From contig CP141148.1 of NCBI GenBank assembly GCA_035235625.1, positions 32,861,057 through 32,925,056 on the forward strand: DNA of 64,000 nucleotides, read 5' to 3'. The notes beneath the pieces were generated by a model, which did no database searches, was not told the DNA's origin, and saw nothing but the letters and a program-made list of their open reading frames with translations. Shown here in pieces: positions 37,265 through 48,771 of this stretch (its first letter is position 1; each line of letters begins with the position of its first letter). This stretch comes from Saururus chinensis (taxonomy: Eukaryota > Streptophyta > Magnoliopsida > Piperales > Saururaceae). The translations under genes were made by a program, and so were the position numbers.

Positions 37265-37718
37265 GGGCAGAAGCTTTCGTTAATGACACACCACCGCCTT
37301 CTGCCGAGACGATTGTGCTGTTTTCTGCAGCGGTTGTGTTTTCTTTCTCTTAGCGAACTGGTAAACTTTAGTCTTCCTCCTGGCTTTTATTTTTTTAATT
37401 CAAAATCTGCATGACCGCATCATTGTTTTTGTCCTAAATTTTTCACTGTGCCTTAACTTTAAATTACAATTCCTATTGGTGACCAACTGATTGTTTTAAG
37501 TAATAAACCAATATTATATCCTCATGGTGATATTCAAGAGATTTAACCTTTTGGGTAAATTTACTCGTGATGGTCATTATTTCAGATGATCGATCTGTGG
37601 CATCGGTTGTGTTTCTTAATATTGATTCGTATGCTTTATGTATTTTAATATTTATTTTACAGTCAATTAACTTAGTGATCCTTGTGGATGAAGTGTGTTG
37701 CAAATAGGGTGTTCATCC

Positions 37719-39875
37719 ATGTCTTCTTTGAGATGCTTAGGAGGTGGAAACCCACCGGGTTCTCATCTGCCTGTCCCTCAGCCGGCTCCTTGGTTGACCT
37801 TCTCCAGTGCACAAGGGAAAGAGGAGTGGACTTTCTACAATGTCATAGACAAGAGCTGCGAGGAGCGACTCATATCCAGTGTTAGTGACACTGATCTTTT
37901 GATGTCTTCTCATGGCTGGTGTCTGCTGCGTGATAGAGGCTCCGAAGAGATTTTCGTATTCAATCTCATCTCATTAGAGACCATCCATGTCCCACCTATT
38001 AACCCCCATGACAATCACACCAAATTCACCTATTTCTTTTCGTTGCCACCTTCTGACCCTGATTGGTCCCTCGTCTGCATTCATCGATTTGATCACTACT
38101 TTCTGATATTTCGCCCCGGTGACAATGAATTCACAAAGCATGTATTCCAGTTTCTTGAAGCACAGGATATAAGTGGTGTTGTTAGTCATGGGGGAAAAGT
38201 ATTTGCAAGAACATGTTACAGAGACGTTGTGGTGATTATAGACCCTTTCCCAGACGTTAGAGTGGAATATCTCGAAATAGATATGCCCAAAGTCCCCAGA
38301 TTAGGTAGATTCAGTCGAACTATTCGTCTCGTAGAGGCATGTGGGGACATTTTCCTTGTCGATCAAAGTGATTATCTTGATTCAGATATATTGCATCATA
38401 TTGAGGTCGCAAGATTGGATTTCTCCAAGAAGGTCTGGGTGAGAGTTGACAGCATAGGCGATCTCATTTTCTTCCTAGGGTCTGACTACTCAGTGGCATG
38501 CACAGCTTCTGCAGCCAACATCAAAGGAAATTGCATATATATAATTGATACTATTGACAAGAAACTAAATCGCTATGACTTGGAGTATGGAAGCTTGACA
38601 GTTGATTATCCAATTCCCCCCTTTGAAAGATGTCCTGGCGATGTACCTCACTGGGTAAGGTTTCTTAGCTATTCAGTGTTTTTTTTCCCCTCTTTTCTTT
38701 CTTCTACTCCTTGCTATGATGTTTGTGGCATTATAGAAGGTTAAGAAGAATGAGTAGTGTTATAATGAGATACATGAAGATAATAGGCTTCATTATTAAC
38801 ATGACTTGTTTGTTTTGTGCAGGTTTTAGTAAATCAGGGCATTGACGAACAAAGTGGTAAGAACAATCACATTAAAGAAGACCAACATCAAGAGGGAAGT
38901 GTGGTGGTAAGCCCCCTGCAAAGTTGTGTTGTCAATAGTGGCAGGGATTTTACCCTGAGTCAACAGCGAACCCCTGGAAGAGGGTATCCCAAAAATCCTT
39001 GGCTCATGTTGACTCATAAGAATAGTGGCATTTATAAGTTGGTAGACCCAATGAGTGACGAGGCTTGTACTCTCAGCATTCCGGAGTTATCGGGTTCTAC
39101 ATTGTATTTCTCTCGAGAGGGTTGGTTGATAGTGCACAAGACCCCTCAAGTCATGTTCTTATTCAATCCCTTCACGAATGATAAACTTGAACTCCCCGTT
39201 GTAAGGTTTTCAATGCCGGTCTTCTATGGAATTGCCTTCTCGTCTACACCTACTTCTCCAGATTGCATGGTTTTTGGCATTGTTGATGCAGATGAGGATG
39301 CAGTTAATGTTTGTTTTTACCGTTGTGGGGATGAGGAATGGACACAACTGGTGTTCCCAAATTATCACAACTTTTGTGCTTCTCATAACAATCCTGTCTT
39401 CCACAATGGGCTCTTCTACTGCCTGGGTTTGGAGGGGTCATTAGGGGTGTTTGACCCTGAGAAGCTAGCATGGACTGTTTTGAGCTTATGCCCAGATTTT
39501 GATTTCGAACAAGTCGAGAGGTATTTTCTGCTTGAATCTGATGGCAAACTCCTGGCATTTTTCATGGATCAGTTTGGCTATCCGCATGGGCAATTCCGGC
39601 TTGATGCTGATGGAAGTAGATGGGAAGAGGTGAGTGATTTTGGAGATAGAACACTATTTCTTGGCCAAAGTACTTCTTTTTCTATACCAGCACCCGACCA
39701 GGATATGGAGAACTCAATTTGTCTGCCCAAGTTCGAGGGAGAATATGATTACGATGATCCCATAATCATAGGCCCCAGGGAGTCTGGAGATTCTTCTTCT
39801 GTTATATACTACAAGCATACAGAGTACCTGCTCAACATTTGGATTGAACTGCCCAAGAGTATTGACACGAGTTAG
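37719..39875 (+). CDS. Protein with two tandem DUF295 regions, no F-box (662 aa)
   Basis: Exons 37719-38654 and 38823-39875 (CACTGG|gtaagg and gtgcag|G) join in frame. I chose the ATG at 37719 because the frame upstream has no earlier ATG. The first region, residues about 60-310, reads SSHGWCLLRDRGSEEIFVFN, then WSLVCIHRFD, GGKVFARTCYRDVVVIID, VARLDFSKKVWVRVDSIGDL and FFLGSDYSVAC. The second, residues about 360-650, reads NPWLMLTHKNSGIYKLVDP, REGWLIVHKT, VMFLFNPFTNDKLELPVVRF, HNGLFYCLGLEGSLGVFDPE and LFLGQSTSFSIP. Both follow the DUF295 (KIB1-4) plan. DUF295 proteins often carry an N-terminal F-box and act in ubiquitin ligases (KIB1 targets BIN2); here no F-box is visible, so this role is uncertain. 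The intron falls exactly between the two regions. The gene looks intact. Confidence 0.85.
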
Positions 39876-40520
39876 TGAATGACAAATGATATAACTTTTT
39901 ATTTTTTATTTAACAAATAGTGCAATTCTTTTCACTTAGTTGGGTTATTCAAATGTGATTATTGACAACACCTTTCCGAATTCCTAAATTCTGGGCCAGG
40001 AAGCAACGGCTAATACTGACAATAAAGAACTTACCAAACAATGGCAAATCAAACAAACAAGATGGAATGATTATAAACATGATGGACCTAACACCTACAA
40101 TTATCTATCAAAGCTAAGGAAAAATATGCAAGGCACACATAAAAGTCACAAAATTAGCAGGCCACTGAAGGTCTGGTCGTCTATGAACTAGCAACGGCCA
40201 GATCTGTCTCGGAGCTCCTTCAAACAGATCTGTCTAGACTACCAAAACTAGTTGTAGGCAGCCGACTGCAGAAGGCTTGGTAGTCTGCTTCCTTGAAGGA
40301 GAAAGGAGGAGCGAAGTGAGGAGGGGAGGTGGTGTACCTTAGTGCATATTTTTTTACAGATTATGTAGTTTTAATTTACAAAACCATAATAAAGTTAAAT
40401 ATCAAACTAGAATAATTTTTTTTAAAACGTAAGTAAGACAAACATGTAGTGAATGGAATTTAATTTTAGTGGAGGCAAAATTACAAGTAGATTTTGGCCA
40501 CGTAGGTACTAGCCAAACCC
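39876..40520. other. 3' flank of the DUF295 gene, no other feature
   Basis: AT-rich; includes the likely 3' untranslated region. A short imperfect repeat around CAGATCTGTCT lies near 40199-40232. No coding signal. Confidence 0.5.
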
Positions 40521-40859
40521 TAGTGCTTGGTGTGGTCTTTGAGAAGGATTTCGTCCTTACGAAAGACCACGCAAATGATAAAATCACCTCACTTGTGTTT
40601 TTCGGCACAGATACACTTATTTAGCTATTGCTAATGAAGAAATAATATTAATTTTTTTTAGATTAATCAAAATAGGAAGCAACTCATGCCCCCTATAATA
40701 TAACATATAATACACTAATATCCACACAACCAACATATAAATCACAATAATATCAACACATCAAGTGATTGGAAAGTCTATGAGTAATATATAAATTAGA
40801 TACAAAGCAAGCATATAACAACTCCAATTATATAACAACTCTACTCATATGACCTCGAC

Positions 40860-41860
40860 CATGACCCTGACCTCGATAGTGTTGTGTTGGCTCCTCATGC
40901 TCCTCAGAAGTAACAAATAGCTCACCCAAACACACCTCTAAAGATAATAAAATAGGATCTGCATCAGCTATCTACTATCGTATGATATACTATCGGATCT
41001 AGATGGGGATGGGCTAGATCTTGAGCAACAACAGATAATAAACGTGGAGGAGAGCCAAGTGCTACTGATGAAGATGAAATATCTGTGAATGGAGTTTGCC
41101 TCGATAGTGTCTAAGCTGCATTGTTAGTAGGATAATGTCCATGAACATCTTCATGATGCCTGATTATCAACTCACATGATGTTATTAATACCTCACTCAA
41201 AGTAAAGGTGTTAATCAAATGCGTATATGTCTGTTGCGCTAAACCAAGCTATAAAAAGGCACCTCTAGGCTGATAAGTCATATCCTCTTAATCATCGCGT
41301 GACAATCTCAAAACATATGAGCAGCGTTTGAGAGAGTTCTCGAACCATGCAAATCTTCTCTCAATACAAAAAAGTCATAACTAAGCCCACGCCTCATGCG
41401 AATACTCCTTGCGGAGTCAAATTTAATGCATAAATTCAACAATCCACCTAAAACTATGTTAAATTTATGTGTAAAAAAATATTGACTTGGCTCCTAGTGG
41501 AGTTAGTCGACATGTAAATGTTCCCACTACTATGGTTATGTCACAAAATATCATAAAAGTTATTAGAAATGAGAAAACTTCAATAAATTTGTTTACCTGA
41601 AGCTTTCCCTAACTCTCAGTATAAAAACATAAGGGTAGTACTGACCCATGCGTAAGTGCCCTTCATCTCCATCTCTCGACGAGAGTTGCCTATTGAGTCG
41701 AACATGTAGATAAAGTGTCCAAATCGAACTCGCTTAATATATGGGAGAGCATGCTCATCAATGGGCCATTGTCGAAGGTATCTAAAATGCTCCATCAATG
41801 GGGCCTATGCAACTCTTGTTGAACAAGTACTGACTCATCAATGACCTACGAGGAAATAAG
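40860..41860 (-). pseudogene. Plant mobile domain fragment in the left arm
   Basis: On the minus strand MMEHFRYLRQWPIDEHALPY followed by KRVRFGHF is the start of a plant mobile domain (PF10536, the MAIN/MAIL group), as at 44724. The sequence then jumps past a deletion and continues as degenerate domain and tail sequence to about 40860. It is inverted relative to the right-arm copy. It cannot make a protein. Confidence 0.75.
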
Positions 41861-42559
41861 AATTTGAGGAACATATAGTCATATCTAAAATAGAGAGTAA
41901 ACAAAAAGTCACACAGTCTATTTGTATGCTTACCAATCAATAGGAGGGTTGCTGCATCTTTTATTATTATGCCCAGATTGTTTGCACCTCCCACACTTAT
42001 AACCTACTCTTTCATCTCTCTTCATGGTCACATAGTCCATTATATCCCTAATATGGATAGAATGTGGTCAACTAGGGCACACGGTCCATTGCTTTTGGAG
42101 GCACATCTCTTTCCCAAAACTCTTGACCACGAGGAGTGGAAGGCACATGTAAATGCCAGTAGATGATAATGAAAAGGAAAATTTTTCCATGACATTAGCA
42201 TCAAACAAACGCCATAGGTTGTCTGCACCTATTGACAATAGAAGTGGACCTAATTGGAGGTAAGGTTTCTTAAGATGTGAATTTTATAATTATCGATGAA
42301 AATTAGGATATTAAATTATGAATTTTGTGCATAATATGGAAGGTACACATCTTATGCACATGAGACATTTAGCATTGGAATGTCACAAGATGGTGCATGA
42401 TTTGGAACTCAAAACTCAATGGGTATTCATTACCCCTACAGATGTTGGACATACTGATGTTAGACCATCAAATCAAAGGTGAAGTATATATTTATAAATG
42501 AATCTAATATTTTTAGTTTTTAAATAAGTGTTTAGGTAATATGAAATTCAATACATGTG

Positions 42560-44560
42560 AGCTATTTATGTGTAGGGGAGCCCATGTCCATGATGATGAT
42601 GTTTATGTAAATGAGGCCAATAAAGGAAAAAGATAATATAGGTGAAGCTAGTGAAGAGGAGTATGGTATGAGCAAAGCAGATGTTAGAGGTGAGGAAAGT
42701 GCTTAACAGATGGCTGACGGCAAGGGGGATGATGAAGTAGACAATAAAATTGCCGCAAATAACTTGAATGTGAATGATGAAGAGTTGTTGTACTATGACG
42801 ACAAGGGGCCAATCTATGCACATATCACAGATGAGCATATAGATGTTGCAGTTAATTCTGATATGGATATAGAGAAATAGAATGAAGAAGAGTTATACGT
42901 TGGGCGCATCTTTGAGGATAAAGAGACATTTATCATAGCTTTGAGAATCATGTAAAATACAAGGTTTTACGTACAAATATATCAGAATATATAGTTAAGT
43001 GTGTTGATAGTGCTTGCCCTTGGAGAGTTCATGGATCAATAAAGAGGGGTGTAGTGTACTTTAAATTGAAGACATACGGAGGTGAATACACTTGTAGGAA
43101 TGTTTAGCTTAGTACTGAACATAGGTAGTGCATTGCATCATTTGTTTCTAAGGTCATAATGTTCGTCATCCAAGCCGAATTAACTCTCACACCGAAGGAT
43201 ATTATTCAAAGAATAAATGAGAGGTTCCACATTGACATTTCTTATAAAAAAATAGGTAGCATGAAATACAACCATAAAAGTTATTTATGGGGATTGGGTT
43301 GAATCATACAAATTGTTGTCAATGCATCTCAAGGCAAGGCAAAATGCTAAACCCTGTACCTACTACGAGTTGGAGTCTAATCTAGTAGATGGTGGCCCAT
43401 GTCAAATATTTACTTAGATGTGTTGGGGATTTGGGCCGTTTATACTGTTTTCGTCATTGCATCCTGGTGTTTGGTGTCGATTCCTCTCACTTGCATGGTA
43501 AGTAGCCCGGAGCACTTATGGCACGATGCCTATAGAAGGAACAATGGGTTATTTCCTCTAGCATTCAGGATAATAGCAAAGAAAGACTAGCAAAATTGGA
43601 AATGGTTCTTAAGTTAATTGAAGGAGAATGTACTTATGCAAATGACGAATGTCATAATCATTTCAGATTGACATAGGGGGCTTCAAAAGGTCATGCCTGA
43701 AAATTTTCCCCTTCATTCTTTTACCATCGATAGTGCATCAATCCATAAAAACACATTTTAAGGAGTTTAAAAATGATACACTGACAGATGCATGTGTATT
43801 AATAGTAGAACAATTTGATGTTAAAATGGACTTGATTGGTCAGGAAAGTCCCAGGGCAAAACTACTCCTCTCAAGAGAAGGATTACACCCTGAATAGTGG
43901 GGTTTCTTACCTACGATGGTTTTAGAAGATTTGGCATAACAACTACAAATATGGTAGAAAGTTTAAATAGTGTCTTCAAGGAGGCATGATGATTACCCAT
44001 GTAGGCCTTAGTGTTAGCTATTTTTTATCAAGTAGTAAAATTCTTTGTGAATCGATCTTGTGCTTCGGATGCTCTGGTCACCCCGTATACTCCTAGAGTA
44101 GAAGGGATAATAAAGGAACAAACATGTAAAATTAGGGAGTATATAGTTAACAGAATCAACCCCACCGATTACGAAGTGATGTCAATGTGTGGAAGGAGGC
44201 TTATGATGAATGTGGTTCATTGAACTTATACATGCAATTTCCCTCAATTCTACCAGTATCCTTACTCTTATCTTCTTACCGTGTGGGAAAAGCGGTGGTA
44301 GCCTATACAGGCAAGAGTATGTTACACATTGACCGCTTATAAAAATATGCATTATGTACAATTCTACTCTCCTTGTGGTCGGGAGTTTTGGGAAAGAGAT
44401 GTGCCTTATGTGTTATTACTGCTAAAAGTAACAAGACAACCTAGTTGCCCACGATTTGTCCGCATTTGGAATACAATGGACCGTGTGACCATGGAGAGAG
44501 ATGGTAGAGCAAGCTTTAGTGTGGGAGGTGCAAACAATTCGGGCATAATAATAAAATATG
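42560..44560 (+). pseudogene. MULE transposase (MuDR/MURA) remnant with zinc knuckle
   Basis: Degenerate plus-strand pieces in order: an acidic N-terminus (GKGDDEVDNK, NVNDEELLYYDDKGP), a MuDR DNA-binding part (CVDSACPWRVHGSIKRGVVY, LTPKDIIQRINERFHIDISY), and transposase-core remnants (SPEHLWHDAYRRNNGLFPLA, FKEFKNDTLTDAC, GITTTNMVESLNSVFKEA). Next come a SWIM-like CTCNFPQFYQYP and YKNMHYVQFYSPCGREFWER. It ends with a knuckle remnant (SVGGANNSGIIIK) in which the cysteines are replaced. At least a dozen stops and several shifts make it inactive. Confidence 0.85.
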
Positions 44561-44723
44561 CACTAACCCTCCCATTGATTTGTAAACATACAATTAGACT
44601 ATGTGACTTTTTTGTTTATATGTTCCTCAAATTCTTATTTCCTCGAAGATCATATGAAGCTTTTTTGCGGGCCAGGCCCCATTGATGAGTTAGTACTTAT
44701 TTACAGGAGTTGCATAGGCCCCA

Positions 44724-46170
44724 TTGATGGAGCATTTTAGATACCTCCGACAATGGTCCATTGATGAGCTTATTCTCCCATATATCAAGCGGGCTGGATT
44801 TGGACACTTTTTCCACTTACAGTATGTTCGACTCGATAGGCTTTTGCTCATAGCTCTCATCGAGAGATGGAGGAGACACAGATGTTTCATCTACCTTATG
44901 GGAAGATGTCCATCATACTTATGGATGTGACAGTTCTTCTTGGACAGGCAGTGACAAGCATGAAAGGAGGAGGAGATTTAAATTTATTAGTTAGACTCCT
45001 TGGCAAAGTACCTCCTCCTTTAGTGATGCGTGGTAGCCGAGTGAGCCTCAGATGGCTATTAGGTGAGTTTCATGCACTCCCAGAGATGCCACTGAGATAG
45101 TCATCGGGCAGCATACACATGTGCATATTTGTTGCATTTACTTGGGGCTATGATATTTGTAGATAACACTAGTAGTCATGTTCATGTTGCGTACCTCTCC
45201 TTCCTTGTGGATTTCGACATGGTGGGAACTTTCTCATGGGACAATGCTACCCTTCGCATTTTTATACTGAGAGTTATGGAATGTTTGTTAGGCTATGACC
45301 TCAAGACTTGCAGGCTGTGTGACCCTTCTACACATACAATTACTTTATTTTTTTTAATAACTTTTATGATATTTTGTAACACAACTATGGTCGTGGGAGC
45401 ATTTACATGTCGGCTAACTAACTATTGAGATGGGTCATGTAGTAGAGGGTGCTCCATTAGGAGCTAGGTAAATATTTTTTCACACTTATATTTTTAACAT
45501 AGTTTTATTTGGATGTGTTGAATTTATGTGTTAAATTTGACTCCTTAAGGTGGAATGTTTAGAGGCGAAAAACCGAAAATCTACAAGGAGTCCTTCGTTT
45601 GTGTAGAGGAGAGTTAGACCACCAATGCCCTTATAAGGTAATTTTATTTCATTATTATATTTAATATAATAAATATAGGCAATGTAAGGTTATTAAAAAT
45701 TAATTATGCTTATAAATTGTGTAAATCATTTGGTAGCCATACTCACCTGAGGCATTGACTGAGTTACCTCCTCTTTGTATAGAGGGAAGAGGTGTGCGGT
45801 TCTCTAGAATGCCGCTCATATGTTTTGAGATTGTTGAGCTATACGTGCCTGATCCTGTGATGCTTCAACTTAATTTGGAGCAAGATATCCTTCCTCGTAC
45901 TATAGAGTTTGTCCATCGAATCAGTCAACAAGGTCGCCACACTACTATCTAGGTTGTGCATCATACAATATATATTGCTCGATGGGATAATAGGAGAGCC
46001 ACTATTCTCCGAGCAGAGATAGCTACAATATCGCTAGATGTTCGTAGCTTGTATATGCAATGGTATTTACCCATTACACGCAAATATATTTTACCATGCA
46101 ATGATTCAGAGGAGATGACTTATCAACCTAGGGGCACGTCTAAGGGAGCTTTGGTAAATAAATCTTAATT
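44724..46170 (+). pseudogene. Plant mobile domain remnant in the right arm
   Basis: Pieces of PF10536 in order: HFRYLRQWSIDELILPYIKR, AGFGHF, LIERWRRHRCFIYLMG, then RLLGKVPPPLVMRGSRVSLR, FLVDFDMVGTFSWDNATLRI and LPPLCIEGRGVRFSRMPLIC. Last come IYIARWDNRRATILRAEIAT and MQWYLPITRKYI. From memory, mobile domains occur both in host MAIN/MAIL genes and inside some MULE and Ty3 elements. Here the domain follows a MULE zinc knuckle directly, so it belongs to the transposon. Frameshifts and stops separate the pieces. Confidence 0.85.
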
Positions 46171-46733
46171 AATTATATCATAATATTTTCTTATTTCTTG
46201 TTTATTATTTATATGACTTTTATTTTAATTTTTTTATAGCTTGGTTTAGTGCGATAGACATACACGTATTTGACTGACATAGTTAACACCTTTACTTCAA
46301 GTGAGGTCTTAATAACATCATGTTAGTCGATAATTAGGCACCATGAGGATGTCCTTTGTAGCTTGCCACTACTTCAATCAGTTATTACAGACGTTCTTGG
46401 ACTATCCTACCGACGAGGCAGTTGAGACACCACTGAGGCACGCTCCATTCAAGGATATTCCATCTTCATCTGCAGTAATTGGATCTCTTCCACGTTCATA
46501 ACATCCGATTTCTCTAGATCTAACCCATCCTCAGCCAAATCTGATAGTATTTCATAGACTACATCGGGTTGCTTGTGCGGATCCTATCCCATTCACTTCA
46601 GAGGTGTGTTTGGGTGAGCCATCTGTTACTTATGTGGAGAAGGAGGAGCAAGAGGAGCCAGTACAACATTGTCGAGGTCATGGTTGAGGTTGTAGGCTTA
46701 GGAGAGGTAGACTGACTTAGAGTTGTTATATGC

Positions 46734-48416
46734 TGTGGCGACCGTCAGAAAATAATATACGTCATATTTTACGTAATTATTATCTCGCTCGGCACGTGTT
46801 ACATTGCACGTGGAACCGAACGTGACGGTCCACCTTACGGATTACAGAACAAAAATATCGGCATAAAATAAGTTGGTATAGAAAAGTTTGGAGTTGATGC
46901 ACAGCTAAAATATTACATATGACGTAGCAGAAAAGTAGGACCTTGTCCAGAATACACTGCATGTAGAGCAGTCATATTACAGAATTATAACATACATGTT
47001 GAAAATATATTATTACAGAGGAATGTATTTAAAAGAGACTAATCAGATAACCCTTCGGTGGACCCCTCCGCGTTGATTTTACTACCTGCAGAGTCTGTGG
47101 GTGGGTGAGTATTTTTTTTATACTCAGTAGGTGGAATTAAAATCTAATTTGATGCTAAGCAAAAGATAGTAATTTTATTTTTTTTTTATTTTTTTAAACC
47201 AATTCAGAATAATTTCGGAAAGCACCGATTCGTCCGATGACGATAAATCCAGAGCCGTGATACCGAACGGCGTTCCTCCGGTGCTCATGGGGCAACAGGA
47301 AGCTCAGAAGGCAGGAGTTTTCCCATGATACTCCATACCTATGCGCGCGCCAGATACCGATCATTTCCTCGGTAGGTATCCAGAATTATTATAATTCGAG
47401 GCTTAACCTCAAATTTATTCGGAAAACGTAAATACCCTGACAAAATTTCAGGGTATGTAAACATATCATACGTATGACATTTCTTAGAAAATTCAAGCAT
47501 ATGAGCATAACGAAATAAAACTGTATAAAAACTAGAACATATAAGCAGAGCATAGGTTAGAGTTTAAAATCCCCTACCTTAACGTTGGCGTAGAAAATTC
47601 GCGGTCGTAGAGAGCTGATATAGAAAATCCGGTCCCGCCACGGCATCCAGCACTATTGCTTTAGTTAAGAACGCCTTTGAAATGGTTTGAATCGGACTTA
47701 AAACAGTCCAGAACGGAGAGTCAGAAGTTTTTTTTTTTTACGTAAGGTAGAAGTGAATAGTGAAGAAGAAAAAATGAGGTATATATAGTGGATGGGGCGG
47801 AACTGACGCGCGACGCGTGTCGCGCGGTGCCGCGCTGCGCGACACGCGGCTCCGCATGTCGCGCGGTCCGCATGCGTGGCCCGCGCTGCGGGTCACGCAG
47901 ATCCGCGCTCCGCGCGGATCACCGCGCGGCGCGGACCCGCGGGCCCGCCGCGGGCCCGACGCGCTCCGCGAACCGCGCGGCGCCACGTCGCGCGGTCAAA
48001 CCGCGCGACGTCGTGCGTCGTGCGGTCAGCGCGCGGCTGACGCATTGCATGCGTCAGCCCAAATTAAAATATTAATATATTTTTTTTCTTTTTTCCAAAA
48101 TTTTAAATTGCTTTAACTTTTTACCTATATATCGGAATTGTACGTTCTTAGTACCGATGGATTCGTATCGACGAGCCCTTCGAAACAAGACCACTCAAGG
48201 ATAGGTTTTACCGTAGTTTTATCGTAGGCCCGCTTATGATGCGCGCTTCCACGATCGCTACATACGGTCACTATCTCCGAATCAAGTGTTTCAAAAATCT
48301 TTAAGTTCGGTTTTTAAAGTTCTACAACATTTATTTAGGTCCCGAAAGCAAAATAACGTTCTAATAATATATAAAAATTCTAATAGTAAAATTTACCTCA
48401 GATCTGGGTTGTCACA
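46734..48416. mobile_element. Solo LTR in the MULE right arm, TSD TATGC
   Basis: A 1683-bp unit begins TGTGGCGACC and ends GGTTGTCACA, with TATGC at 46729-46733 and 48417-48421. The uninterrupted site survives as the inverted counterpart in the left arm near 40815-40835 (GCAAGCATATAAC on the plus strand), which confirms the insertion. It holds no genes. TATATATA near 47771-47778 sits just before a CpG-rich block. Orientation is not settled because both ends look alike. Confidence 0.9.
47800..48056. other. CpG-dense block inside the solo LTR
   Basis: About 260 bp built almost only from CGCG, GCGCGG and GGCCCGC words, with repeated CGCGCGGT/ACCGCGCG elements in both orientations, in a window that is otherwise AT-rich. 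Frames through it (Arg/Ala-rich) are composition artefacts. Confidence 0.9.
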
Positions 48417-48771
48417 TATGCTTACTTTGTAAACCAAACATTTTGAGAACATTGTATCTAATTTATATATTACCCATAGACTTTCTAATCACTTAATGTG
48501 TAGATATTATTATAATTTATATGTTGGTTGTGTGGATATTAGTATGTTATATGTGATGTTATACAAGGGCAGGGGTTGCTTTTGATTTTAATTAATCTAA
48601 AAAAAATTAATTTGATGTCATCACTAGCAATGACAAAATTAGTATATTTGAGACGAAAAATAAAAGTGAGGTGATTTCGTCATTTGCATGGATGAAATCT
48701 ACCTTTCGTTCAGAAGGAGAGTGATTTCATCCTTCTCAAGCCAACTTCCACAAAAAACTAAGTCTTAGATG

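Larger units (their letters stand above)
40521..48771 (+). mobile_element. Dead MULE with plant mobile domain and long inverted arms
   Basis: Terminal inverted repeats of about 300 bp (about 40521-40830 and 48425-48771) match closely, for example CCACACAACCAACATATAAA at the left against its complement at the right. The inverted homology continues inward to about 42190 on the left and 44310 on the right, so zinc-knuckle and mobile-domain sequence is present on both sides of a central transposase. The left arm has lost about 450 bp; the right arm has gained a solo LTR (46734-48416). All frames are broken. A 9-bp target duplication was not found by eye. Confidence 0.85.

Noticed and set aside
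37695-37718. Upstream extension of the DUF295 frame
   Set aside because: No ATG lies upstream in frame; the extension begins with TTG and passes through the likely leader acceptor region.
47738-48116. Arg/Ala-rich open frames over the CpG block
   Set aside because: Open in several frames because the block has almost no A or T; no protein features.
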